From Chitinophagaceae bacterium (GTDB lineage: Bacteria; Bacteroidota; Bacteroidia; Chitinophagales; Chitinophagaceae): DNA of 57,125 nucleotides. The notes under the pieces are model-generated. The model was not told the origin of the DNA. It made no database searches and saw only the letters and a list, made by a program, of their open reading frames with translations. The position numbers were made by a program, and so were the translations under genes. The stretch lies in contig JAMLHL010000024.1 of assembly GCA_023957125.1 (NCBI GenBank), forward strand, positions 1 through 57,125, in the 5' to 3' direction. This document shows, piece after piece, positions 1 to 7,621 of the stretch (positions within the stretch are counted from its first letter, which is position 1; every line of letters begins with the position of its first letter).

Positions 1-129
1 GGCGGGAAGACTGTTTTCGGCGCGGGCGCTGTCCACCACTCCGCCACGGTGGGCAATCAAAAAATATTGCCGGCCCCGGGGTACAACCGATTGTGCTGAA
101 CCTTCATAACACAATCCCGAGATCGCCAT
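1..129 (-). CDS. Glycerophosphodiester phosphodiesterase, N-terminal part (runs off the window)
   Basis: Reading the minus strand from ATG at 129 gives 43 codons that run off the left edge. Residues 24-30 are LIAHRGG and residues 38-40 are ENS, the HRG...EN signature at the start of the GDPD TIM barrel, which hydrolyses glycerophosphodiesters to an alcohol and glycerol-3-phosphate. The short hydrophobic stretch before it (AISGLCYEGSAQ) looks like the end of a signal peptide, so the enzyme is probably periplasmic or lipid-anchored. Odd: 24 bases upstream there is an in-frame ATG AAG followed by TGA, then a hydrophobic stretch (ILVIL) leading into the gene. The full signal peptide therefore appears interrupted by a stop at 145-147. 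Family call is fairly sure from the motif; the true start is not. Confidence 0.72.
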   Translation of the reverse strand, partial: MAISGLCYEGSAQSVVPRGRQYFLIAHRGGVVDSARAENSLPA

Positions 130-242
130 AAGAATTACTAAAATTCACTTCATACTCAAATATTATAAGTTAAAAATAATATCCTATCCGGCTTTTCAAA
201 CATGCATATTAAATTAAAAAATAAAAAGGTTATTATCCATTT

Positions 243-548
243 TCAGCCCTGCCCTCCTTCCCGTTCCGCAGGCTCCCCGGAATATTGGTTATTAATCAGC
301 CATGCAGCCTCCAGCAACATCTCGGTATGGGTATAAAAAAAGATCATCACTGCTGCCATCTCATGAGCGGCCTCTTCCCTTGCAAAATTCATGACCCAGC
401 CTTCATACATATCCCACAAATAAAGCCTGCAATCTTCCAGCGTAAAACAACTGAAATAAGCATCAAGCGCTTCCGCAGGCGTGTCTGTCTTATTTAATCG
501 CATTCTCGACAGCCGGCTGGTCAACAGGATGTGTTCTTCATTAGTCAT
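243..548 (-). CDS. Small hypothetical protein (101 aa)
   Basis: An open frame of 101 codons starts with ATG at 548 and ends at 243. I do not recognise the family. The protein is acidic and rich in Leu, Ala, Glu and aromatic residues (for example LYLWDMYEGW at about 43-52). It has no signal peptide or clear membrane segment and should be a small helical cytoplasmic protein. It is divergent from the XRE regulator gene at 702, with a very AT-rich gap between them that could hold promoters for both. Being paired with a small regulator is compatible with a two-gene accessory module, but nothing in the sequence shows that. Coding status is supported by length and by natural composition. Confidence 0.55.
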   Translation of the reverse strand: MTNEEHILLTSRLSRMRLNKTDTPAEALDAYFSCFTLEDCRLYLWDMYEGWVMNFAREEAAHEMAAVMIFFYTHTEMLLEAAWLINNQYSGEPAEREGGQG

Positions 549-671
549 ATAGAAAAAATAATGGTTGAATAATGTTCAATATAATTCCTGCCCCGATTTT
601 CCTATATTTGGATACAGGTTTCTATATTAGAATCGGATACAAGATATATCAATATTATTGATTTTTCAAAA

Positions 672-679
672 TATTTTTG
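672..679 (+). promoter_or_regulatory. Candidate -7 box (TATTTTTG) of the XRE gene
   Basis: TATTTTTG matches the Bacteroidota -7 consensus TAnnTTTG and lies 22 bases before the ATG at 702. A second match (TATATTTG) lies at 603-610. No convincing -33 TTTG is present at normal spacing, so this is only a candidate. Confidence 0.35.
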
Positions 680-701
680 TAGTTTATTTATTATTATTCG
701 C

Positions 702-1070
702 ATGGCAGATAGTTATTTACACAAAAATCTTAGATTTTTACGCAGGAAAAACAGGTGGAAACAGTCTGACATGAAGGATAAATGTGGAATATCGTCCAAC
801 ACCTGGTCCAATTATGAGAATAATGTCAGCCGGCCGGATCTTGATAAAATCATAGAATTGTCTAAAATATTTGGAGTTAATCTTGATGATCTCCTGTTGA
901 AAGACCTGGAACAAAACAGAAATAATGCTGCCCCGGACGAAAACAGGCCGCCGATGTTACAGGAAGAAGATAATACGCTGACAGTTTGGATATTACTGGG
1001 TCAGCTAAAGCAGATGGACGCTAAACTCGACCGGTTGCTTCTGTTGAAAGATGAGCCCGAAAAAAAGTAA
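702..1070 (+). CDS. XRE-family helix-turn-helix transcriptional regulator (122 aa)
   Basis: Residues about 8-62 form a canonical XRE/Cro-C1 helix-turn-helix: LRFLRRKNRWKQSDMKDKCG, then the recognition part ISSNTWSNYENN and the stabilising helices ending in FGVNLDDLL. Such proteins bind operator DNA as dimers. The C-terminal tail (about 88-116) contains a Leu-rich amphipathic stretch (LGQLKQMDAKLDRLLLL) that could be a short coiled coil for dimerisation. No protease or ligand-binding domain follows. It stands alone, divergent from the small gene at 243-548 and ahead of a tRNA on the other strand. The regulated genes cannot be told from context. ATG is followed directly by the HTH, so the start is well placed. 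Confidence 0.85.
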   Translation: MADSYLHKNLRFLRRKNRWKQSDMKDKCGISSNTWSNYENNVSRPDLDKIIELSKIFGVNLDDLLLKDLEQNRNNAAPDENRPPMLQEEDNTLTVWILLGQLKQMDAKLDRLLLLKDEPEKK

Positions 1071-1128
1071 ACCCCGGATTAAGTACGACCGGCTCCTGAA
1101 AACCGGTATCATGTTACCCTGTCATGAG

Positions 1129-1201
1129 AGCCAACTATCGGATTCGAACCGACGACCCTTTCATTACGAATGAAATGCTCTACCAGCTGAGCTAAGTTGG
1201 C
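1129..1201 (-). tRNA. tRNA-Thr (anticodon CGT)
   Basis: On the minus strand the 73-nt sequence folds as a complete cloverleaf: acceptor GCCAACT/AGTTGGC, D arm GCTC...GAGC, anticodon stem TTTCA/TGAAA with loop TTCGTAA, and a T arm with TTCGAAT. The loop centre is CGT, which reads ACG threonine codons. Discriminator base is T and no CCA is encoded, as usual in this phylum. Confidence 0.95.
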
Positions 1202-1329
1202 TTAAAAAATAAGGATCCAACCATCACGGTTGAATGGGCGCATTTAAAATTGTCGCACCTTTGCTTCATATGGGCGGTGAAGACACCGCCCCGGTTGAAT
1301 CTCACCGGTTCTCAACACCTCCATATCCA

Positions 1330-1707
1330 TTATATTTGCCTGCCAAAAGCCATCCCTCCCACTGCCGCCACTAATCCCAGCAATACACTGGATCCGCTGT
1401 ATAATGCAAACTGCAAATAATGGGATTGCTTCAGCAACTCCAAATTTTCGTACGAAAAACTGGAAAACGTGGTATATCCCCCACACAGCCCGGTTATCAG
1501 AAAAAAGCGCATCTCCGTACTCAGCATATTACCCCTGGACGCAAAGGCATAAAACAAACCGATCAGAAAACAACCGGTGACGTTTACAATAAAAGTACCC
1601 AAAGGAAATAAGATTTGGGTATTCCGGCTGATGAACCATTGCGCCAAATAACGCAACACACTCCCCAATCCGCCACCCAATCCTACCAGGAGTATATGTT
1701 TGAGCAT
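1330..1707 (-). CDS. crcB: Fluoride channel FluC/CrcB
   Basis: A 125-aa polytopic membrane protein with four hydrophobic segments, the usual length for the family. Diagnostic motifs are visible: GGGLGSVLRY at 11-20, the conserved Asn in FIVNVTG (N42), and GLCGGYTTFSSF at 73-84, which holds the Phe-box and Thr residues lining the fluoride pores. FluC forms an antiparallel dual-topology dimer in the inner membrane that exports fluoride passively. I looked for a fluoride riboswitch in the 69 bases between this start and the msrB stop and saw none. The gene follows msrB on the same strand and may be co-transcribed with it. ATG at 1707 is the only sensible start. Confidence 0.93.
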   Translation of the reverse strand: MLKHILLVGLGGGLGSVLRYLAQWFISRNTQILFPLGTFIVNVTGCFLIGLFYAFASRGNMLSTEMRFFLITGLCGGYTTFSSFSYENLELLKQSHYLQFALYSGSSVLLGLVAAVGGMAFGRQI

Positions 1708-1776
1708 ATCTTTTCTTCTGTCCCTCCGTTAAAGGAGTGCAAAGTAAAAATAATTCCTGCTTTTTACCCGAAGTAT

Positions 1777-2355
1777 TTAAGGATTATTTGCGGTACCTTT
1801 CTCATATTCCTTCGCAGCCGCTGCAGCCTTTTCAAAATCCAATACCACGCCATTGATGCAATAGCGCAAACCCGTTGGCTTGGGGCCATCTTCAAATACA
1901 TGTCCCAAATGCGATTTACAACGACCGCACATCACTTCGGTTCTTTCCATTCCAAGAGTGTGATCCGGTGCATAAATAATACTGCCACGGCTAACCGGTT
2001 CGTAAAAACTGGGCCACCCGCACCCGCTTTCAAATTTGGTGTCGCTTCTAAAAAGCGGGTTACCACAAGCCGCGCAATAATAAACGCCCGTTTCATCAAA
2101 TTTTTCAAATTTACTGCTCCAGGGGCGCTCTGTTCCTTTTTTCCGGGCTACATAAAATACATCCGCCGGCAAAATCTTTTCCCATTCCGCTTCACTTAAA
2201 TTGACCTTCGATTTATCCGAGCGGGAATACACGCTGTTAAGATCATTAGACGAGTTCATATAAGTCGTTGATTTTTTTTGAGAAAGTTGAGAATAACCGC
2301 ACTGGCAAAAAATAATGGGTATCATCATCCATACAAAACAAGATCTGAAAATCAT
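1777..2355 (-). CDS. msrB: Peptide-methionine (R)-S-oxide reductase MsrB, exported
   Basis: Reduces methionine-R-sulfoxide in damaged proteins. From ATG at 2355 the protein has 192 residues. The SelR/MsrB domain spans about 50-180, with zinc ligands CAAC (94-97) and CGRC (143-146), the substrate-loop motif GCGWPSF (111-117) and the catalytic cysteine in RYCINGVVLDF (C166). The N-terminus (MIFRSCFVWMMIPIIFC) is a signal or lipoprotein-like segment, so it probably acts in the envelope. I chose 2355 over an in-frame ATG at 2436 because the longer form puts a charged stretch before the signal and would leave only 13 bases to the divergent gene at 2450. It is followed by crcB on the same strand. 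Confidence 0.9.
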   Translation of the reverse strand: MIFRSCFVWMMIPIIFCQCGYSQLSQKKSTTYMNSSNDLNSVYSRSDKSKVNLSEAEWEKILPADVFYVARKKGTERPWSSKFEKFDETGVYYCAACGNPLFRSDTKFESGCGWPSFYEPVSRGSIIYAPDHTLGMERTEVMCGRCKSHLGHVFEDGPKPTGLRYCINGVVLDFEKAAAAAKEYEKGTANNP

Positions 2356-2449
2356 GATCTGCAATTTTCGGTAAGTAAAGTTACGAAAACATTCCAAAAT
2401 TGCCTTCCTTTGCGTTCTATCCATTTGATAAACCAATAAGCCGATTCAG

Positions 2450-4000
2450 ATGAAATTCCCGCTTCTTTTATTAATCACTGTTTTTTCTTTTCTTTTTTGC
2501 CGGGCCCAGCCCAAATACGAATTTCGGGCGGCCTGGATAGCAACCGTTGCCAATATTGACTGGCCCACCAGGGGCAATTACAATTCTGAAAGTCAAAAAG
2601 CGGAATATATCAAACTGCTCGATATGCTGGCACAAAACGGGATGAATGCCGTGATCGTACAGATACGGCCGGCAAGCGACGCCTTCTATCCCTCCCCCTA
2701 TGAACCCTGGAGCGAATGGCTTACCGGCAAACAGGGCCGGGCGCCGGTACCTTATTACGATCCGTTGAAATTTATGATAGCCGAAGCCCATAAGCGCGGG
2801 CTGGAATTTCATGCATGGTGTAATCCATATCGCGCGGAGTTTCATATTGGAAAATCCTCTATTGCCCCCACCCATATCACGCGCACCCATCCCGGCTGGT
2901 TTGTACCCTATGGCGATAAACGGTATTTTGATCCGGGCAACAAAGACGCCCAGGAATTTGTGGTGCGGGTGATCCGGGATATCGTGAGCCGCTACGATGT
3001 AGATGCTATCCATTTCGATGACTACTTTTATCCCTACCGGATAGCCGGGAAAGAGTTCCCGGACTACAACACGTTTGTAAAATACGGTAAAGGGATGGAC
3101 CGGGAAGACTGGCGGCGAAGCAATGTGGATTCCATCATCGTTAAGCTGCATCGCGCCATCCGGGAAGAGAATCCTCACTGCAAATTTGGGATCAGTCCGT
3201 TTGGCGTTTGGCGGAATATTGACAAAGACAGCCTGGGAAGCGATACCCGGGCCGGTCAAACCAATTACGACGACCTGTATGCCGATGTGCTGCTTTGGCT
3301 GAAAGAAGGATATATTGATTATGTGGTGCCCCAGCTCTATTGGGAACACGGCCATAAAGCCGCCCCTTATGAAGTGCTGGTAGAATGGTGGAGCAGGCAT
3401 ACTTACGGAAAACAATGTTATATAGGATTGGGAATTTTCAAGGCGGGTACCAGCGCAAGATGGCGGGACAGAACCATCATCCCCATGCAGATACAGGACG
3501 CCAGGTCGTATGCCACCCTCGGGGGACAGGTGTATTTCAGCAGTAAAACGTTTTTCAGGAACCCCAACGGCTGGAACGACAGCCTGCAACAGCATTACTA
3601 CAAAACCCCGGCCCTCATTCCCCCCATGCCCTGGATTGACAGCATTCCGCCCCTGCCGCCTATTATCAACGATATTAGTCTCAAAGGGAAGACTTCGGAA
3701 CAACAGCTAAGGATCAACGCTACCTATATAGACAAAGACAAGCGGCTGCGCCAGTTTGCGGTATATGCGTTCCCGTCTCTGGAGGATACAGATATTTCAG
3801 ATAAACCCCCGGTGAAACTGATCCCCGCCTCTTCCGATTCCCTCGATTATGTGTTATCGTTGTCCCTGCTGCCGCAATCGGGGAAGGAATTATATCTCGG
3901 CCTCACCGCGGTAGATATAAACAATGTGGAAAGCGAGCCGGGCATCCTGCAAAAACTGCAGCGGGAAAATGAAAATGCAAGATGGGAAATTGCAAGATGA
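2450..4000 (+). CDS. Secreted GHL10 (DUF187/YngK-like) glycoside hydrolase
   Basis: 516 residues with a clear signal peptide (MKFPLLLLITVFSFLFCRAQ) followed at once by the family hallmark EFRAAWIATVANIDWP. The TIM barrel covers about 22-390, with HAWCNPYRAEF, the DAIHFDDYFYPY block and VVPQLYWEHG all present. A short beta-rich C-terminal domain (about 400-510) follows. The family (PF02638) is annotated as glycosyl-hydrolase-like; characterised members act on peptidoglycan-type or other glycans, and the substrate here is unknown. It lies just upstream of the polysaccharide locus and could trim surface glycan, but it may simply be a cell-wall enzyme. Family call is firm, substrate is not. Confidence 0.88.
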   Translation: MKFPLLLLITVFSFLFCRAQPKYEFRAAWIATVANIDWPTRGNYNSESQKAEYIKLLDMLAQNGMNAVIVQIRPASDAFYPSPYEPWSEWLTGKQGRAPVPYYDPLKFMIAEAHKRGLEFHAWCNPYRAEFHIGKSSIAPTHITRTHPGWFVPYGDKRYFDPGNKDAQEFVVRVIRDIVSRYDVDAIHFDDYFYPYRIAGKEFPDYNTFVKYGKGMDREDWRRSNVDSIIVKLHRAIREENPHCKFGISPFGVWRNIDKDSLGSDTRAGQTNYDDLYADVLLWLKEGYIDYVVPQLYWEHGHKAAPYEVLVEWWSRHTYGKQCYIGLGIFKAGTSARWRDRTIIPMQIQDARSYATLGGQVYFSSKTFFRNPNGWNDSLQQHYYKTPALIPPMPWIDSIPPLPPIINDISLKGKTSEQQLRINATYIDKDKRLRQFAVYAFPSLEDTDISDKPPVKLIPASSDSLDYVLSLSLLPQSGKELYLGLTAVDINNVESEPGILQKLQRENENARWEIAR

Positions 4001-4311
4001 GATCATTTTTCCCTTCGCCCCGAATTCCCATTAACATCTATATTTGCAGAATGAAATTATCAAAATCGGTTATATAAGTTATTGAATCTCTGAACGTTTT
4101 TAAAATCGTCAGAATAGCTATATTGATTTTTTATACTATGTAGGCAGTCAGGTTGAAAGCCATGTAAAAACACCCGGGAAATGACAGTTACAAAAATCGG
4201 CAATGTAACTGAGAGGGCGAAGCTGTGGAAATACAGGAGTTGGGAAGTTTGGAGTTTTTGGTTTGAAGTCGGGTGATTTTCAGATGCGAGCTTAATAACT
4301 TTCTTTTAAAA
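4001..4311 (+). other. 311-bp leader region before the polysaccharide locus
   Basis: No protein gene of normal size is visible. The stretch holds a -7-like TATATTTG at 4039-4046, a mini-ORF of eight codons beginning four bases after it (ATG at 4051, stop at 4075-4077), and near 4243-4267 a copy of an intergenic repeat (gaagtttggagttttt) seen again at about 45.93 kb. In Bacteroides capsule loci a UpxY-type antiterminator acts on such 5' leaders, so this is the likely target region, by analogy only. Confidence 0.4.
4039..4046 (+). promoter_or_regulatory. Candidate -7 box for the polysaccharide operon
   Basis: TATATTTG matches TAnnTTTG exactly and is the best promoter-like site in the 311 bases before the antiterminator gene. 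It would give a 5' leader of about 260 nt. No clear -33 TTTG is seen at the right distance. Confidence 0.35.
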
Positions 4312-4815
4312 ATGAGCAATAATAACGATAAACGCTGGTATGCGGTATATACCAGGCCCAGGTGGGAAAAGAAAGTATATGCCCTGTTTCAGCAACAGGA
4401 TATTACCGCCTATTGCCCGCTGAATAAAGTAAGGAAGAAATGGAGTGACCGGTATAAGATCGTGCACGAACCCTTGTTTAAATCTTACGTTTTCGTTCAG
4501 ATAGCAGAAACCGAAATGACCCGGGTAAGGATGGTAGGCGGGGTCGTGAATTTTGTGTATTGGAACGGGAAACCTGCCGTAATAAGAGAAGAAGAGATCA
4601 ACACCATCAGGCGGTTTCTCAATGAATATGAACATGTGGAAGCCGAACCCTTACAGTTGATGCCCAATCAGCGGGTGCGGATAATGAGCGGGGTACTGAT
4701 GGATAAAGAAGGCGTGGTGATCCATTCCGACAAGAATAAGGTACAGATCATCCTCGAAAACCTGGGCTTCAAACTAACCGCCCGGCTCAACAGGAATGAG
4801 ATCCGTCCGGTATAA
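4312..4815 (+). CDS. UpxY/NusG-like transcription antiterminator of the polysaccharide locus
   Basis: 167 residues: an NGN domain (about 7-100; starts RWYAVYTRPRWEKKVY) followed by a KOW motif (RVRIMSGVLMDKEGVV, about 119-134). This is a specialised NusG paralogue of the UpxY/RfaH type, which loads on RNA polymerase and lets it read through long surface-polysaccharide operons. It is the first gene of the locus, exactly where UpxY genes sit in Bacteroides. ATG at 4312 is preferred to an in-frame GTG at 4273 because family members begin just before RWYAVYT. Downstream, an imperfect inverted repeat (4833-4840 with 4848-4855) precedes wecB and might be a pause or stop site that the protein overcomes; that is speculative. 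Confidence 0.88.
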   Translation: MSNNNDKRWYAVYTRPRWEKKVYALFQQQDITAYCPLNKVRKKWSDRYKIVHEPLFKSYVFVQIAETEMTRVRMVGGVVNFVYWNGKPAVIREEEINTIRRFLNEYEHVEAEPLQLMPNQRVRIMSGVLMDKEGVVIHSDKNKVQIILENLGFKLTARLNRNEIRPV

Positions 4816-4957
4816 GATAGTTTTAGGACGGGTTGGGAAATTTTTGGTTTTCCAATCTAATCGGCAACATAACCTTTCAGTTATTACTAAATGATCAGTC
4901 TGGAAGGATAATACAATCTGGCAGGTTGTTAGGTTGTTGTCTAACGGCACACTATAC

Positions 4958-6058
4958 ATGGGAATAAAACACTTATATATTGTTGTAGGAACGCGGCCCA
5001 ATTTTATTAAAATCACTCAATTTAAAAAAGCTGCCGAAGCTTTTAAAAATATTCAGATCAAAATTATACATACCGGTCAGCACTACGATGCAAAAATGGC
5101 AGATGTGTTTTTTGATCAGTTTGAGCTGGTTCCGGATCATTTCCTGAATATACCTCCCGGCTCTCCCAACAGCCAGACAGCCGAAATCATGCTTCGTCTC
5201 GAAAAACTGGTAAAAGAGAACGGTGCCCCCGATCTGCTGATGGTAGTGGGGGATGTGAACTCAACGCTGGCAGCAGCGCTTGCCGGTTATAAATTAAACA
5301 TACCGGTTGCCCATTTGGAAAGCGGGCTGAGGAGCTTCGACAGAACCATGCCGGAAGAGATCAACAGGATACTCACAGATGAGATCAGCAACTATTTTTT
5401 CGTTACGGAACAAAGCGGGCTAGATAATCTTGCGAAAGAAGGCAAACCGGAGCAGGCCGTATTTTTTGTTGGAAATACAATGATTGATACCCTGGTGGCC
5501 TTCAAAAGCAAGATACACCAAAGCACCATAACGGAGCAACTTGGTATCGTCGGCGAAAACTTTGCCCTGATGACCATGCATCGTCCGGCTACCGTGGACA
5601 ATAAGGAAGGATTGACACACCTGATGGCCATTATTGAAAACATAACCCGGCACTACAAGCTGGTGTTTCCCATTCACCCCAGGACATTGAAAAACCTGTC
5701 AGATCTCGAACTGATAAAGGCGTTTAATACCAATAAAAATATTATTACTACGCCTCCATTGGATTATTTTTCCTTTCAAAAGCTTATTGCTACTGCCGAA
5801 TTTGTAATAACCGACAGTGGCGGCATACAGGAGGAAACCACTTTTATTCAGAAACCATGCCTGACGCTGCGTCCCAATACAGAGCGTCCGGTTACCTGTA
5901 CCAAAGGCACTAACACCCTGGTACCCTTTGATGCCGCAGCCATTGCGGCCTATACTGCCGCTATCCATAATGGGCAATACAAATCCGGAAAGATCCCTGA
6001 TCTGTGGGACGGAAGATCATCAGAACGGATTATAAAAATATTATCAGAGATCCTGTAG
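4958..6058 (+). CDS. wecB: UDP-N-acetylglucosamine 2-epimerase, non-hydrolysing type
   Basis: 366 residues of the GT-B-fold epimerase family that interconverts UDP-GlcNAc and UDP-ManNAc. Visible motifs: VGTRPNFIK near the N-terminus, HTGQHYDAKM, HLESGLRSFDRTMPEEINR (catalytic Asp/Glu region) and DSGGIQEET near residue 290. ATG at 4958 puts GTRPNF at the usual distance; an in-frame ATG eight codons upstream is less likely. Its neighbour is a WbpD-type acetyltransferase, so it could alternatively be the WbpI/WlbD enzyme acting on the di-acetamido uronic sugar. No UDP-ManNAc dehydrogenase is in the window, so the final sugar is unclear. Confidence 0.88.
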   Translation: MGIKHLYIVVGTRPNFIKITQFKKAAEAFKNIQIKIIHTGQHYDAKMADVFFDQFELVPDHFLNIPPGSPNSQTAEIMLRLEKLVKENGAPDLLMVVGDVNSTLAAALAGYKLNIPVAHLESGLRSFDRTMPEEINRILTDEISNYFFVTEQSGLDNLAKEGKPEQAVFFVGNTMIDTLVAFKSKIHQSTITEQLGIVGENFALMTMHRPATVDNKEGLTHLMAIIENITRHYKLVFPIHPRTLKNLSDLELIKAFNTNKNIITTPPLDYFSFQKLIATAEFVITDSGGIQEETTFIQKPCLTLRPNTERPVTCTKGTNTLVPFDAAAIAAYTAAIHNGQYKSGKIPDLWDGRSSERIIKILSEIL

Positions 6059-6078
6059 AAAAGACTACCAAAATCTCA

Positions 6079-6114
6079 TGCGGTCGGCACGCGACGAAGG
6101 AGGGTCAGACCGCA
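6079..6114 (+). repeat. Solitary hairpin repeat related to the 85-bp REP family
   Basis: TGCGGTC at 6079-6085 pairs with GACCGCA ending at 6114; the intervening sequence contains GCGACGAAGGAG. The stem is the same as in the tandem 85-bp repeats at 40.05-40.76 kb, so this looks like a dispersed degenerate copy. Confidence 0.6.
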
Positions 6115-6215
6115 GTGTATTTGAAAACGAGAGCCAAATTTTAATTTTTGATTGGCCGGCCCGATCAGCAATACAACCTGACAGGTTATACCCATAGGTT
6201 ACACCCATAAACCAC

Positions 6216-6788
6216 ATGAATTACTTTGCCCATCCTACTGCGGTTATTGACGAGGGCTGCACCATCGGCAAGGGCACTCAAATCTGGTGCTTCACTCACC
6301 TGAGAACAGGTTGTATAATCGGCGAGGATTGTATTTTAGGACAAAATGTATTTATTGACTCAGGAGTGGTAATAGGCAACCGCATAAAAGTGCAAAACAA
6401 TGTATCCGTTTACGCGGGGGTAATCTGTGAAGACGAGGTTTTCCTGGGTCCCTCCGTAGTCTTTACCAATGTCATCAATCCGCGCAGCGCAATCAACCGC
6501 AAACATGAAATCCGTGAAACAGTGATCAGGAGAGGCGCAACCGTAGGCGCCAACGCTACCGTGATCTGCGGAAATGAAATAGGCGCCTATGCATTTGTAG
6601 GCGCCGGGGCTGTGGTAACCAAACCGGTACCGCCCTATGCTTTAATAGCGGGCAATCCCGCCCGGCAAACCGGCTGGATGAGTGAAGAAGGGCATAAATT
6701 GCATTTCGATAAAACAGGCCTTGCCGTTTGTTCCGGCTCTGGACAAAAATACCGGCTGAGCGATGGCTTGGTGAGGCGGGTGGAATAA
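6216..6788 (+). CDS. WbpD/WlbB-type hexapeptide N-acetyltransferase
   Basis: 190 residues forming a left-handed beta helix, visible as repeated hexapeptides (for example IGKGTQ, IGEDCI, VGANAT, VGAGAV). The block FLGPSVVFTNVINPRSAI followed by GATVGANATVICG and the ending GNPARQTGWMSEEG is characteristic of UDP-2-acetamido-3-amino-2,3-dideoxy-glucuronate N-acetyltransferases (WbpD, WlbB), which use acetyl-CoA to make UDP-GlcNAc3NAcA. The matching dehydrogenase and aminotransferase (WbpA, WbpB/WlbA, WbpE/WlbC) are not recognisable beside it. It follows wecB after a 157-bp gap holding a REP-like hairpin. Family call is firm; exact substrate is inferred. Confidence 0.85.
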   Translation: MNYFAHPTAVIDEGCTIGKGTQIWCFTHLRTGCIIGEDCILGQNVFIDSGVVIGNRIKVQNNVSVYAGVICEDEVFLGPSVVFTNVINPRSAINRKHEIRETVIRRGATVGANATVICGNEIGAYAFVGAGAVVTKPVPPYALIAGNPARQTGWMSEEGHKLHFDKTGLAVCSGSGQKYRLSDGLVRRVE

Positions 6789-6920
6789 AGGGCCCGTTAT
6801 AACACCGTCATTGCGATCCGCCGCGGTGGAAAAGCAAGCCCATAGAAGCGAAGCGGAACAGGAAGCCGGGCAGGAAGAAATGCCTTTCAGTCTTTTTCGT
6901 AACTTTACGTTTTAAGTAGT

Positions 6921-7141
6921 ATGGCAACATCATTAAACGTAGACGATATACTATCTCAGGTAAAACGCTTGATAAGGAGGATCAATTAACCCTTCTTCAA
7001 CGTGTTGCGTATTTGCTAAAGAGAAGCGAAGGGAAAAAAGATTCTTCGGTCCGTCTGGTTTCGCTTTCGGGCCTGGGTAGAGAAATTTGGAAAAATACGG
7101 ACCATATTGACAAATACATTGATGAAGAAAGAAAATGGTAA
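6921..7141 (+). pseudogene. Antitoxin gene of a PIN-toxin pair, broken by a -1 frameshift
   Basis: From ATG at 6921 the frame reads MATSLNVDDILSQVK and then soon stops. Shifting by one base at the AAAA run (6962-6965) restores a frame that reads TLDKEDQLTLLQRVAYLL and continues through LSGLGREIWKN to HIDKYIDEERKW. The stop at 7139-7141 overlaps the toxin ATG at 7135. The joined product resembles the small antitoxins that accompany PIN-domain toxins in Bacteroidota, including the SISGLG.EIW and D.YI..ER.W motifs. One A appears to be missing from the run. This is either a real inactivating deletion or a homopolymer error in the assembly. Confidence 0.72.
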
Positions 7142-7557
7142 TCAATGATTTTGCTTCGAAAACAGTTTTTTTGGACACAGCGCCACTGATCTATTTTATT
7201 GAGGGGCACAGCATTTTCCAACCCATACTTTTTCATCTTTTCGACTTCAATGACAAAGGTGGTTTTTCTTTTGTCATGTCTTCTGTCACATTGCTTGAAG
7301 TATTGGTAAAGCCGCTTCGAAACGGACAGACTGCAATTGCTAAACAATACAGGGACATTTTAAGTTCAGCAGAAAATATAGTAATATCTGATGTCACGTC
7401 TGCTATTGCTGAACGAGCGGCACAGTTAAGAGCGAAATATAATTTGAGGACGCCTGACGCTATTCAACTTGCCACAGATATTCATCAATATTATACCTGT
7501 ATGAAAGCTTATCTGCCCGGATCTTCCGTTCACGGTTTCGCAATGACACTCGTATAA
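7135..7557 (+). CDS. PIN-domain (VapC-like) toxin ribonuclease
   Basis: 140 residues of the PIN fold, metal-dependent RNases that usually cleave tRNA or rRNA. Acidic residues are placed as expected: D14 in VFLDTAPLIYF, E55 in SSVTLLEVLVKPL and D108 in LRTPDAIQLATD. The fourth family acid, normally in a C-terminal T.D motif, is not evident. ATG at 7135 overlaps the antitoxin stop, the usual coupling for such pairs. The antitoxin frame is broken while the toxin looks intact, which is unexpected if the toxin is active. The pair sits in the middle of the polysaccharide operon and is likely an acquired cassette. Confidence 0.85.
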   Translation: MVINDFASKTVFLDTAPLIYFIEGHSIFQPILFHLFDFNDKGGFSFVMSSVTLLEVLVKPLRNGQTAIAKQYRDILSSAENIVISDVTSAIAERAAQLRAKYNLRTPDAIQLATDIHQYYTCMKAYLPGSSVHGFAMTLV

Positions 7558-7621
7558 TATCCCCGGTTAACATACGTTAATGATCCAAACAACCGGTTCA
7601 AGCGCCTCATAAAGCCTGATA

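Noticed and set aside
1708..1776. Fluoride riboswitch before crcB
   Set aside because: The short upstream segment shows no crcB-motif pseudoknot pattern that I can recognise.
1615..2199. 194-codon plus-strand ORF across crcB and msrB
   Set aside because: It is the antisense shadow of two well-supported genes.
2471..3703. 410-codon ORF antisense to the GHL10 glycosidase
   Set aside because: It lies entirely opposite a gene with a clear signal peptide and family motifs; its own translation has no recognisable domain.
6960..6970. Programmed -1 frameshifting in the antitoxin
   Set aside because: The A run is short, with no classic X-XXY-YYZ heptamer and no clear downstream stimulatory structure. 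A missing base is simpler.
7038..7557. Polysaccharide function for the PIN gene
   Set aside because: Motifs and the overlap with an antitoxin frame show a toxin-antitoxin cassette that happens to sit in the operon.
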